Positions 1-11,317 are shown, counted from the stretch's first letter. The stretch is 64,000 bases of DNA from Monoplex corrugatus (GCA_030674185.1 CM060312.1:73504237-73568236), one strand, 5' to 3'. Notes: generated by a model from the letters alone, not told the origin. Made by a program: numbers and translations.

Positions 1-2046
1 ATCAGTGAGACCAGGTGGGACACCGAGCCATTTTCTTGTGTATTTGTTGATTTTGGCTTCCATTGCTTCGACTGTGCTGGTGCAAATGTCATAGATTAGT
101 AGTGGCCACAGCAGCTTTGGTATCAGCATGAACTGTAGACACCAGACTTTGTATTTGCCTGGCAGTCCGCAGTTATCTATTTTCTTCAGGCCTTCTTCTG
201 CTGTTTGCTTGGTTTCACATCCCCTTTGTGTGTCTTTCAGGGAGTCATCATACCATCTTCCGAGACTTTTTACTGGCTCTTCTGTGACAGTGGGGATGGC
301 TTGGTTGGCTACCATGAATTTGACTGAATCTGCCACTTTTCCTTTTCGCAGTGAGAGACTTCGGGATTTCTTAGGTTTGAACCTCATTCTTGAAGAGGCC
401 ACCAGCTCATCCAGCTGCTTTAAGATTTGGTGTGTCTCTTCCTCATCCGTGGACAAGACTGTTGTGTCATCCATGAAAGCTTTCAGAGGAGGCATCTGGT
501 ATCCATCTCCCAGATTCACTGGACCTGAACTCTTCATTGCAGCTTTCAAGATGACTTCCATTGCCAACACGAACAGTATGGGAGAGATTGCACAGCCCAT
601 TGCAATGCCCACCTCTAGGTCTATCCAGTCCGTGGTGTATTCTTTGGTAGAGAACCGCATTGAGAACCCTTGGAAATACTTCCTCAGCATTGTTCGGATG
701 TTTTCTGGGATGTGATACATTTCAAGAGCCAGCTGGATCATATCGTGTGGAACTGATCCATATGCATTCGCCAGATCAAGCCAAACTACGTCAATGTTTC
801 TCTTCTCTGTTCTTGCTTTTTGGATGGCATCCCAAATCAACGTGGCATGTTCCAAGCATCCAGGCATTCCTGGTATGCCTCCCTTTTGGACTGACATATC
901 CAGATACTTGTTTTCAGTCAGGTATTCTGTCAATCTTGCTGCCATAACAGAGAAGAAGATTTTCCCCTCGACGTTCAGAAGTGATATTGGCCTGAACTGA
1001 TTGATGCTGCTGGAGTTCTGCTCCTTCGGAATGTACACTCCTTCAGCTCTCATCCATTGGTCGCTGATCTTCTGGTTCCTCCATGCTGATCGAATCATCT
1101 TGTGGAGCCACTCGAGCACTTTTGGGCATTTCTTGTAGAGCAGGTATGGTATTCCGTTTGGTCCAGGTGCTGACTTGGCTCTGGCTTTCTTTACTACGTT
1201 CTTCACTTCATCCAGTGTTGGTGGTTTGTTATTGAATTTTCCTTCTGGCGCTGCAGGCCAAACCAGATTCTGGATTTCAAGTGGTGCCTCGCGCTGAGAA
1301 TCGGAATATGTTTCCCTGAGATGCTGCTCTAGGGTTTCCTTGCCCACTGTGAGAGTCCCTGATTTGGGTTGTTCAAACAGCTTTCTTGAAAAGTCAAAGG
1401 GATCTTTGAAGAAACGATCTTGAGTCTTCTTCTTTTTGCTCTTTCTTCGCCTTGCTGATTCCACTTTGCTGAGAGCATTGTGTTTGGCCTTCAGATCTTT
1501 CCAGAGTTCCAGGAGCCCTTGCTTCTCGAATTCTGAGGCAGTTTTCATTCGCTTTTTAAGCTTCCTTTTCTCCCTCCGGATGCTCTCCATCTGTTGCTGT
1601 CTTCTGGATTTCTGGGGAGGCGTTTTTGTCTTTGGCTGCTTCACTCCATAAGTGTCCCTGCAGATAGAGTATATGATGTCTCCGTATGTGTCAAGTTTGT
1701 GTTCCAGCGTACTGTTCCCTATTAGCGCATTCAGCTTAAGGACAAGTTCCTCATCTAATTTCTCCCATTGTTCTTTTGCACCGGCAGGCGGCAAATTGAG
1801 TTTTCCACGTTTGGCGTTAAGAGCTTGTGCAAAATCCGCATCAGAACCGTCAGCGTGGATGTCCTTGGCACTATGGTTTAATTCCTGGCCTTGGTCATCC
1901 AACGTCTCACCTGCTATCGCAGTGCGCTGCTGCTGGTTCGTATGTGTCTTCAAACAGCCCATTTTTGTCCTGTGGATCTTCATGCCGCGTTTGGTGGTGA
2001 ATCTCCTTCCACACGCACACGGAAATTCCAACTGGTCATTAATCAT
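1..2046 (-). CDS. R2-superclade LINE polyprotein, N-terminal part with zinc finger and reverse transcriptase (runs off left edge)
   Basis: Reading the minus strand from 2046 to base 1 gives 682 codons without a stop, so the frame leaves the window still open. The frame is open back to a stop at 2158-2160, but its first ATG is at 2046. Near the N-terminus is a C2H2-type finger (CACGRRF..TKRGMKIHRTKMGC), then a basic linker (RRRKSKKKK). The reverse transcriptase blocks follow in order: KSAPGPNGIPYLLY, NQFRPISLLNVEGKI, WLDLANAYGSVPHD, GIAMGCAISPILF and the catalytic AFMDDTTVL. A thumb-like region continues to the edge. An N-terminal finger with no apurinic endonuclease in front of the RT is the layout of R2/NeSL-type LINEs, which carry a C-terminal restriction-like endonuclease; that domain would lie outside the window. 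The product would copy element RNA at a nicked target. It is mobile-element coding, not a host gene. Confidence 0.9.
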   Translation of the reverse strand, partial: MINDQLEFPCACGRRFTTKRGMKIHRTKMGCLKTHTNQQQRTAIAGETLDDQGQELNHSAKDIHADGSDADFAQALNAKRGKLNLPPAGAKEQWEKLDEELVLKLNALIGNSTLEHKLDTYGDIIYSICRDTYGVKQPKTKTPPQKSRRQQQMESIRREKRKLKKRMKTASEFEKQGLLELWKDLKAKHNALSKVESARRRKSKKKKTQDRFFKDPFDFSRKLFEQPKSGTLTVGKETLEQHLRETYSDSQREAPLEIQNLVWPAAPEGKFNNKPPTLDEVKNVVKKARAKSAPGPNGIPYLLYKKCPKVLEWLHKMIRSAWRNQKISDQWMRAEGVYIPKEQNSSSINQFRPISLLNVEGKIFFSVMAARLTEYLTENKYLDMSVQKGGIPGMPGCLEHATLIWDAIQKARTEKRNIDVVWLDLANAYGSVPHDMIQLALEMYHIPENIRTMLRKYFQGFSMRFSTKEYTTDWIDLEVGIAMGCAISPILFVLAMEVILKAAMKSSGPVNLGDGYQMPPLKAFMDDTTVLSTDEEETHQILKQLDELVASSRMRFKPKKSRSLSLRKGKVADSVKFMVANQAIPTVTEEPVKSLGRWYDDSLKDTQRGCETKQTAEEGLKKIDNCGLPGKYKVWCLQFMLIPKLLWPLLIYDICTSTVEAMEAKINKYTRKWLGVPPGLTD

Positions 2047-2432
2047 GGTCCGTTGTGCGTTTCCAGTCGTGATGGAGTCAGTGCCGATGGATTCATCATT
2101 CTCTCCCCCTTTCGGTGAATCCTGGGAGCATCTTTCATTTGAAAAACTCGTGGCATGTTATCAAAGGCAAGGTGGGAAGCCAACCCACAAAGCCCGCAGA
2201 TCTAGTCTTTCCCAGTGTCCTTCGGTCTTTCCCGAATGTCCTCCGAACTATTCCCGGAAGTCAATGGACTGACCATGTGCAGGTAGAAAGAAACTCTAGG
2301 GAGAGCTAGACAACAGAAGGTCTTCAGAGAAGTAACCCCCTTTAGACAAGTGTTTCGGCCCTGAATTCCTTACACTCTCGGGGGGCCGGGCCACATCCAG
2401 GTCATGACTCCTGGATGCCCTTTTGCTGTTGT

Positions 2433-2455
2433 CTATATATATATATTTTTTTTTT
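2433..2455. repeat. (TA)n plus T10 junction between two R2-like LINE copies
   Basis: A short TA run followed by ten Ts on the plus strand. On the minus strand this is an A-tract then TA repeats, lying between the end of the upstream endonuclease frame (2542) and the leader of the next copy. It marks either a 3' tail or the target microsatellite. Confidence 0.6.
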
Positions 2456-2541
2456 CCCACGCCTGGGCGATTCTGCGCTTCAGAACTGCGGTACGCGGTT
2501 TTACCAATGTGCTAACGGGGCACACATCATCTGTAGGGAAT

Positions 2542-3105
2542 TTAATCCTTATGAAGTTCACTTTTTTCGTTCCTCCTTGCCCAGATCCAGCTTGAGCTCC
2601 TTTCTGCTGCCTCTGCCATCGCTTTAAGGGCTCTAGTCCTCTTCTTCCCAGAAATGGCGAGTTGTTTCATGAGATCATAAGCGGAGGTGCCCACAAACCC
2701 TCTTGCCCCGACCTCTATGGCGAAGATTTTGACCCGCAGACCTGCTTTCTTCAGGGTGCTGGCAAGACCGGCGTATTTTTCGGTCTTGTAGATATGTGCT
2801 TCTTCCATTCTGCTTTCGTATGGCACAGTGAGTTCTATCAGAATCACTTGTTTCGAGGAGTCAGAGTGGAGAGCGATGTCTGGTCTCATGCCTGTCTTGC
2901 TGATGACATCTGGGTAATTTCTCCACTCTGGGAGGTCTGCTGTACACTCCCAGTCGACTGCTCCATCCAGAAGACCCTTTGGCAATGTGCTGGTTGTCAT
3001 AGCACTTTCGGGCCAGACCTGTTTCCCTCCTGCTTTGTAGAACGTTGTCATAGCAATTGGTGCGTTTGGGGTCATGGTTTTTTCGCTAACCACATCTGTG
3101 ATCAC
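2542..3105 (-). pseudogene. C-terminal restriction-like endonuclease fragment of an R2-superclade LINE
   Basis: About 187 codons on the minus strand. The visible endonuclease signature is TGMRPDIALHSD followed by VILIELTVPYE, the R/PD...E-T core of the PD-(D/E)XK-like endonuclease at the end of R2/NeSL-type proteins. It then continues through KYAGLASTLKKAGLRV to a basic C-terminus ending SELHKD and a stop. The frame cannot be extended 5': a 25-bp direct duplication (3096-3120 and 3121-3145) shifts it into a stop. Beyond about 3240 the element dissolves into TG-rich simple repeat. It is therefore a 5'-truncated copy. It lies head-to-tail with the open RT frame at 1-2046, on the same strand and about 500 bp upstream. 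Confidence 0.85.
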
Positions 3106-3249
3106 TTTCAGAACTTGGTTCTGTGATCACTTTCAGAACTTTGGCAAAAAGAACATCGTGACTTTATGAACAGAGACGTTCGTACCAAACTTTTCCAAGA
3201 ACCAGCTGAGATGTGTGGATTGTCAGGTTATATGCTGAAACTGATTTTT

Positions 3250-3507
<258 letters not shown>

Positions 3508-3880
3508 CATTCCCATTGAATGTGTGTGTCCTGGTTCCAGTGAATGGCCATATGCGTATGTGCATTTTTTCACGCACGCACGTTTGATGTGTACCTGTGA
3601 TGAAATGGCCTATTCATTCAGATGATTTCATTTTTTTATAAGGAGCTAAACAGATTTCAAGTACATCAGTAAAGTAGGTAGCAACGAAGATGTGTCTGTC
3701 TGTCTCTTTGGGTTCACTGTTGTTTTTGTTAACTTGTCTTCACATAATAAAAATTTATTGATCACTTAGACGACCAAGTCATTGGATTAAAATAAAACAA
3801 GACAAAAACAAAAAAAGAAGAGGAAAATGTAATCGGATGGGGAGGGTTTTATGTTTTGAAGTCAAAAAAGAATTATGCCA

Positions 3881-3932
3881 TCTCTCTCTCTCTCTCTCTC
3901 TCCCTTGCTCTCTCTCTCTCTCTCTCTGTACG

Positions 3933-4013
<81 letters not shown>
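3881..4013. repeat. (TC)n then (TG)n compound microsatellite
   Basis: TC run from 3881, interrupted near 3905, then (TG)n from about 3938 to 4013. Confidence 0.95.
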
Positions 4014-4017
<4 letters not shown>

Positions 4018-4136
4018 ACTTTTCTTACTGTTTAATTTTCAATTTTCAATTTTCAGTCGGCCCATCTTAGGTGTGCTTGCAAACAGAAAATACGGCAAAC
4101 CAATAAGGTGACATGGGGAAGAGAAGGAAGGGGGGC

Positions 4137-4146
4137 GGGGGGGGGG

Positions 4147-4182
<36 letters not shown>

Positions 4183-4355
4183 AGAGAGAGAGACAGACAG
4201 ACAGAGTGAGAGTGAGAGAGAGAGACAGACAGGAAGACAGAGAGAGAGAGAGAGAGACAGAGACAGACAGGAAGACAGAGAGAGAGAGACAGAGACAGAG
4301 ACAGACAGGAAGACAGACAGAGACAGACAGGAAGACAGAGAAAGAGAGAGAGAGG
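4137..4355. repeat. G-run, (GA)n and (GACA)n microsatellite
   Basis: A poly-G start, then GA dinucleotides grading into GACAGACAG and GGAAGACAG units. Purine-only on the plus strand for about 200 bp. Confidence 0.95.
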
Positions 4356-4839
4356 TTTCTATGACAGGTGTATTGCTTTACCGTGCCAAAGTTTTTTGTT
4401 TTGTTTTTTTTTGCTTTTCGTTTTTGTTTTGTTTTTGTTTTTTCTCTTTCTTTCATGCAAATAACTACAAATAGTCGAGTTAAACTTATGTCCCTGCCCC
4501 CTTTCCCTTCCTTCTCCAGAAACGTTAAAAATGTACACGCTCGCACATGTGCCACACACGCACAGATGTTCGCTAGTATGCACGCATACACACAAAGACA
4601 TGTATAGTACGTACACACTTGCACATCCTGAAGTAGGATTGAAATCTTTCTTCATGCTGTTTAAGGTTCGATACCAAATGATGATATTCACCATAATATA
4701 CATTTCTCTGTTGATTAATGGGATGGACCCAGTACTGTCTTTCATCAATAAGAATTTCTTGTCGAAGAAATGGCGATGACTCTGATAACTCATGAAGCAC
4801 AAGATAACTGCTCAGCGACATTCTGAAACCAACTGTGTG

Positions 4840-5185
4840 AACGACAGCTAGCAGCACACCAGCCCACAACCAGTCCCTAGCAGCTTGTAGTGTGGCCACT
4901 TCAGCGGTCACTGAGCTTGTAGCCAGCAGTAGGCAAGCTAACCACAAGCTGTCACCGCTTTTGGTGTGGCCACCCACCGCTCACAGCTCAAAGCTCACCT
5001 ACTGCTACCCCGCAGCGCTCGTAGTGTGGCCGAGGGCTTATCGTCGCTCGCCGCCAGCACTATCCGCGCGGTTATCGCCCATGGTGTGGCCGCCTGTACA
5101 GTAATCAGTGTCATCTTTCTCGTCGCGCCGCTACAGCGCAGCTCACAGCGCGGCTCATAGCTCGTAGTGTGGCCGCACCCTACCC
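4840..5185. repeat. GC-rich degenerate repeat with recurring GTGTGGCC
   Basis: The octamer GTGTGGCC recurs five times (near 4889, 4957, 5021, 5079 and 5165), usually preceded by TAGT or TGGT and separated by 55-85 bp of AGC/GCT-rich sequence. The last copy extends to GTGTGGCCGCACCCTACCC, which looks like the end of a DNA transposon. No matching inverted end was found on the left. The block is clearly more GC- and CpG-rich than its AT-rich neighbours. Confidence 0.5.
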
Positions 5186-5417
5186 TAATATCATCACAGC
5201 TGTTCAAGGGAGGCAAATGCTATTACGCCCTGCAGTCGCTTAAGTCGGCTCCCTTGTATGAAGTGTTGCCGGTGTGGTGCCGCCAAGCGAGTGAATCCAT
5301 CGATCTATCTCTTACACACGCGACTGCATCTCAAACCGAACCGCCCAGTGACTGGTTGATGTTTGGTTTATACGGCAGACGCCTTGCTTTATGCATATGT
5401 ATGAACTATGACCCTTT

Positions 5418-5479
5418 GAGGAAAAAAAGAAAAGAAAAAAAAAAAAAGAAAAGAAAAAAAAAAAAAAAAAGAAAAAAAA

Positions 5480-5515
<36 letters not shown>

Positions 5516-5518
5516 AAA
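5418..5518. repeat. A-rich tract grading to (AAAG)n
   Basis: Almost uninterrupted A with scattered G, ending in nine AAAG units. Confidence 0.95.
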
Positions 5519-6159
5519 GTCACTCACATTTTCTAACGCACTTTTCTTGATTTGAATAACTCGATATATGTGACCTTCCATCACGGAATGAGTCGCTTGT
5601 CCACTGGCAGTGTTTTGCACAATGGGACAAAATAAGCGAGAGGGGTGTCAGGACTCGTTATGGAATTGTTGATTTTAGCGGATGCCGGAACCCTTCCTAC
5701 ACATTCCACATTCAATACATTACGCATATTCTGGTTCTTTCTGAGTTAAAAAGCTATTTGCATTACCCTACCCAACATGCTGATGCTGAACTTTCACTTT
5801 CGTTTTTCTTGATTTTCTCAAAACTGTGTTTCGGAAGAGCGCCATGTTTGGAAGGCTGTACCTCAGGTATTTATTGTCCGATTTTAAAATGGTTTTCTTC
5901 ATTAGAAAGAGCAGTAAATGTACATTTAGAAGCAATGAAAAAGTGAAAACTGCCTAAAGTGGACAAGTGACTCATTTCGTGGTGGAAAGTCACATGTATG
6001 CTTGACTTTCTTCTCCTTCTAGGTGCATTGGGTTTGTCTTCTTGGCGTTTAGAAGCAGAGGCACCTTCTTGCCTGCTGCATCTATTGTGTATAAAATACA
6101 GAATTATTTTCATGCTGGTGATATTATCCAATATTCGTGCAGTATCATCAGCACACAAC
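5519..6159. other. No recognised feature
   Basis: AT-leaning unique sequence. I see no coding frame with family motifs, no splice-flanked exon and no tandem repeat. Confidence 0.5.
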
Positions 6160-6338
6160 GGTCACAACGGGAAAGCTGGAGGGAAAGAGAGCACCAGGTA
6201 GACCCAGGGAGAAAATGCTAGACGGACTTGCGGAGTGGCTGTAGACGAGGAGGGTGGAGGAGATGCTTGGGGCAACAAGAGATAGAGACAGATGAAAGTC
6301 CATGATCGCCAAGGCACCTGATGATGATGATCATCATC
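6160..6338 (+). mobile_element. RTE-A LINE 3' end fragment
   Basis: Matches the C-terminus and tail of the RTE-like family repeated throughout the window (translated signature TTGKLEGKRAPGRPREK, then LDGLAEWL). It ends in GATGATGATG. A premature TAG follows the EWL codons and about 12 bp are missing before the tail, so this is a dead 5'-truncated copy. Confidence 0.85.
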
Positions 6339-6566
6339 AGCACATCATAGAATTGTGATATTTTTACCGCCAATTTTATTCCGATGTCTTCAATATCTGC
6401 TTCTCAGTCTTTATCTTACAATATTAAAAAAACAACTATAAATGTGTTACTTGATTAAGACATGAATGGTGTGGCACAATCAAAGAACAAGGGATGGATA
6501 GACATAGGTTTTAGACAACTGCATATCTTTTATGTATTTTGTTTCCCATAGTCTTGATTTTGTGTA

Positions 6567-6633
6567 TTAACCCTTTGACTCCCGCACCGTATCCACCAAC
6601 TGCAAAAACTTAACCCTTTCATTCCCTTACCAA
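6567..6633. mobile_element. MITE-T fragment (left part only)
   Basis: TTAA at 6567-6570, then CCCTTTGACTCCCGCACC, the short-arm motif CCACCAACTGCAAAAAC, and the start of the inner TTAACCCTTT block. It is cut off where an RTE-A copy begins at about 6634. Confidence 0.8.
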
Positions 6634-7136
6634 CGATCTTCTTGTGTTGCCTCCATCAAGACTATCTCGTTTGTTTTCTTTGCTGTCCATAGAACTCGCA
6701 ACATTCTTCTTAGAAACCACATCTCGGTTGCCTCAATCTTTTTCTGGCTTTGTTTGTTGACTGTATAACATTATCGGTTCTATGTAATATTCAAGAACTC
6801 TCTTCCTGACGTTGATTGATAAGCATTTGTTGGCTAGAATGCTTTTCATTTTATTGACACAAGAAGATCATTGATAAGAATGATTAGGGAAAAACAGGCA
6901 ACATTTATAGGCCATTTATGAGGAAAGGGGAACTAGAGCACCTAATCACAACAGGAAAGCTGGAGGGAAAGAAAGCACCAGATAGACCCAGGGAGAAAAT
7001 ATTGGACGGACTTGCAGGGTGGCTGAGGACAGAGAGGGTGGAAGATGTGCTTGCGGCAACAAGGGATAGATAGATGCATATGGAGGGCCATGATCGCCAA
7101 CGCCATGCGGCAGGGCACATGATGATGATGATGATG
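6634..7136 (+). mobile_element. RTE-A LINE copy with 5' inversion
   Basis: Two parts of one element lie in opposite orientations. Bases 6634-6851 are the upstream segment (codons around KCLSIN.RKRVLE to LMEA..) in reverse. Bases 6855-7136 are the downstream segment (from ACACAAGAAGATCATTG to the GATGATG tail) in forward orientation. Both parts begin at the same internal point, ACAAGAAGATC, so they meet with an overlap of only about 15 bp of consensus. This is the structure expected from twin-primed reverse transcription. Confidence 0.8.
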
Positions 7137-7277
7137 TCATATTCTCTAGCACACACTGTAATTATTCAATCTGGCTGAAAATTTTGATGAAAGGAAGATG
7201 AAATAAAGATCTTGAAAATAAAACAAATTTGAATGCACTGGATGAGTAGTTGGTTTGTTGTGATTGTTTGAAAAATG

Positions 7278-7278
7278 A

Positions 7279-7361
<83 letters not shown>

Positions 7362-7372
7362 GTGTGTGTGTG
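7278..7372. repeat. (TC)n microsatellite
   Basis: About 80 bp of pure TC, then TGTCTCTGTGTGTG. Confidence 0.97.
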
Positions 7373-7463
7373 TGCGAATATGTGTGCGAGCGTTTGTGAG
7401 AAAGAGGGGGAGTAAACAGTAATGTGGAAAGTACCAAAGAGAGAGCATAATTATTATGCATCT

Positions 7464-7497
<34 letters not shown>

Positions 7498-7528
7498 ACA
7501 CATACAAACGCACACACACACACACACA

Positions 7529-7598
<70 letters not shown>
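7464..7598. repeat. (TC)n then (CA)n microsatellite
   Basis: A short TC run, then about 115 bp of near-pure CA. Confidence 0.97.
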
Positions 7599-7599
<1 letters not shown>

Positions 7600-7849
7600 A
7601 CACACACCAAAGAAAAACTGTATATCTCAAGATTTCAAACCAAATATATTTGGAAACGATGACCCTATGATGACAAGAAATCCAACTATACATAATGATT
7701 TGAAGCAGATCATACACAAAGTGAAATATCAAAATACCAGAACCCATATGTACAACAATCTGAGTCTAACATTGCTGCGAAAATGAACTCTTGCATATTC
7801 GAGAATTACACATATAACATATTAAAAACAAGAGACAGATACAATCAAA

Positions 7850-7985
7850 CTGAGTAAATAAAGTAAGTAAGTAATAGTAAGTAAGTAAATACAAGTAAAT
7901 AAATGAATAATAATAAATAAATAAATAATAAATAAAAATAAAGAAATAAATAAAATAGATAAATTCAGTAAATAAATCAAATACA
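7850..7985. repeat. AAGT/AAAT tetranucleotide-rich tract
   Basis: Imperfect AAGTAAGT changes into AATAAATAA units. Confidence 0.85.
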
Positions 7986-8224
7986 CACTAAATATAGGTG
8001 TTGATATTTATGTAGGTGTAAGCACATCCATAGTGTGCAACTCACACGTAAGCACGCATACAATAAAAAACTGGGCTCGGCTGTCTAAAAGCACATAATG
8101 TTATAGAACGTTTAAAGAAATAATCTCTCTTTCTCTCTCTTGAAAACACATATGCCACACTGTACATAATTAAACATTCATGCAATTTCCGCTTTATCAC
8201 TTTTAACCCACCCCACCTCTCTTC

Positions 8225-8860
<636 letters not shown>

Positions 8861-8892
8861 AATACAGAATCGATTTTTGACATCAATAACGT

Positions 8893-9056
8893 ACTCTGAT
8901 TCAAAGTCACTGTCAGCGTTCAAGCAGAAAAAACCCAGAAAAACGTGAAAATGTATCAAGAACTCGTATTAAGTTAACGAAAAAGGACAGACATAAATCT
9001 CCAGCCAACTGGCCGGCCATTGATAAGCGTACACAGAAGCCAATAAAGAAATACAT
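8893..9056 (+). mobile_element. FB33 foldback element, left arm
   Basis: The arm carries CACTGTCAGCGTTCAAGCAG, CCAACTGGCCGGCCATTG and AAGCGTACACAGAAG in order. The same order is found, more complete, at 26372-26520, 27140-27245 and 61827-61975. The reverse complement of this arm is at 10985-11105. Confidence 0.7.
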
Positions 9057-9060
9057 TAAT

Positions 9061-10990
9061 TTAAATATTTATTGTCTTATGAGTACGCTTTACAAACAAA
9101 CCAGTTTGTTTCTTTGTTGTCGTCTGTGCACACTTAACAAAGGCTAGTGTGTTTCTTTGTTTGTCTTTTATGCAAACTAGACACAAGGCCAATTTGGTTT
9201 TGTTGTTGTCGTTGTCTTCGTTCTGTTTTGTGTAAACTTTGACTCTGTTTTGTTTCTTGTGTGTAAATTTTGACAAAGAGACCTATTTGTTTCATTGTTG
9301 TCTTTTACGTACGCTCGTCAGAGGTCAGGTTGTTGTTGTTGTTGTTGTTGCCTTTTGTATACGCTCGACAAAGTCAGTTATTTATTTGTTTGTTTTTTGT
9401 GTTATTGTTTCTGGTTTGTTGTTGTTGTTATTATTATTTTTGTCTGTTTGTTTGTTTTTCTTTTTTTTGCCTTTTGCGTGTATTTGACAGAGGTCAGTTT
9501 GTTTTTCGTTGTCATTTGTGTCTGGTTGACAAGAGTCGGTTCGCTTTTTTTTATATTGTCTATTGTATACGCTTGACAAAGGTCAGGTTTATTTTTTGCT
9601 TGGTTGGTTAGGGTTGTTTTTTGTTTTTTTTGTTTTGTTTTGTTTTTGTTTGTTTTGTCTTTTGTGTATGCTTGACGAAAGTCACTTTGTTTCTTATTGT
9701 CCTCTGTGTGCGCTTGACAAAGGTCATGTACAGTTTTTCTGTGTACTCATTGCAAAGGTCACTTTGTTTCTTACTGTTTCGTGTGTATGCTTGACAAAGG
9801 TTGTTTTTTTTCTGTGTATGCATGACAAAGATCTATTTTTCTGTGCACGCTTAACAAAGGCCATTTCTTTCTGTGTACACTTGACAAAGGTAAGTCTTTT
9901 TCTATGTACGCTTGACAAAGGTCAGTTTTTTTCTGTGTACGCTTGACAAAGGTAAGTTTTTTCTGTGTAAGCTTGACAAAGGTAAGTTTTCTTCTGTATT
10001 CGCTTGATAAAGGTAAGTTTTTTCTGTGTACATTTAACAAAGGCCAGTTTCTTCTGTGTACACTTGACAAAGGTAAGCTCTTTTCGTGTACGTGACAAAA
10101 GTCTTCTTCTGTACCTTAACAAAGGCCATTTTTTTCTGTGTACACTTGCAAAGGTAAGTTTTTTTCTGTGTACGCTTGCAAAGGTAATTTTTTTTCTGTG
10201 TACGCTTGACAAAGGTCGTTTTGTCTGTATACACTTGACAAAGGTAATTTTTTTTCTGTGTACGCTTGACAAAGGTCTTTTTTTGTCTGTGTACACTTGA
10301 CAAAGGTAATTTTTTTTCTGTGTACGCTTGACAAAGGTCGTTTTGTCTGTATACACTTGACAAAGGTAATTTTTTTTTCTGTGTACGCTTGACAAAGGTA
10401 AGTTTTTTTCTGTGTACGCTTGACAAAGGTAAGTTTTTTTTCTGTGTACGCTTGACAAAGGTCGTTTTGTCTGTATACACTTGACAAAGGTAAGTTTTTT
10501 CTGTGTACGCTTGACAAAGCAGTGGTCAGTTTGTTTTTCTGTGTAGCTTGACAAAGGTAGTTTTTCTGTGTACGCTTGACAAAGGTTAGTTTTTTTCCTG
10601 TACGCTGACAAAGGTAATTTTTCCTGTTACGCTTGACAAAGGTCAGTTTGTTTTTCTGTTACGCTTGACAAAGGTCAGTTTGTTTTTCTGTGTATGCTTG
10701 ACAAAGGTCAGTTTGTTTTTCTGTGTACGCTTGACAAAGGTCAGTTTGTTTTTCTGTATACGCTTGACAAAGGTCAGTTTGTTTTTCTGTGTACGCTTGA
10801 CAAAGGTCAGTTTGTTTTTCTGTATACGCTTGACAAAGGTCAGTTTGTTTTTCTGTGTACGCTTGACAAAGGTCAGTTTGTTTTTCTGTATACGCTTGAC
10901 AAAGGTCAGTTTGTTTTTCTGTGTATGCTTGACAAAGGTCAGTTTGTTTTTCTGTGTACGCTTGACAAAGGTCAGTTTGTTTCTTTGTTG
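9061..10990. repeat. 33-bp minisatellite array (core of FB33)
   Basis: The tandem unit contains CTGTGTACGCTTGACAAAGG followed by TCAGTTTGT and a T-run. The first 600 bp are strongly diverged and TTG-rich. The middle (9720-10620) has variants with TAAGTTTTTT. The last block (about 10628-10982) holds eleven nearly identical 33-bp units. Because the period is a multiple of three, long open frames appear on both strands (TDLCQAYTEKQ on the minus strand). They are not evidence of a gene. Confidence 0.95.
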
Positions 10991-11105
10991 TCTTTTGCGT
11001 ACACCTGAGAAAGACCAGTTGGCCGAAAACTTGCGCTTGTCTTTTTTCGTTCATTAAATACGTATTCTCATTCAGTTTTCTTGTAGTTCTGGTATCAGTA
11101 AGGTA
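10985..11105 (-). mobile_element. FB33 foldback element, right arm
   Basis: Contains GACCAGTTGGCCGAAAAC, then TTGCGCTTGTC, ATTAAATACGTATTCTCAT and TTCTGGTATCAG. This is the reverse complement of the left arm's order. Confidence 0.7.
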
Positions 11106-11179
11106 ATTCAAAAACACCCTGTCTTCTGACAATACAAATAACACAGAACTAATACAATGTGACCACCACAACGTTTGAA

Positions 11180-11317
<138 letters not shown>

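Noticed and set aside
128..715. Plus-strand 195-codon open frame and its neighbours up to 3126
   Set aside because: They are antisense shadows of the minus-strand LINE reverse transcriptase and endonuclease frames, which carry the recognisable motifs.
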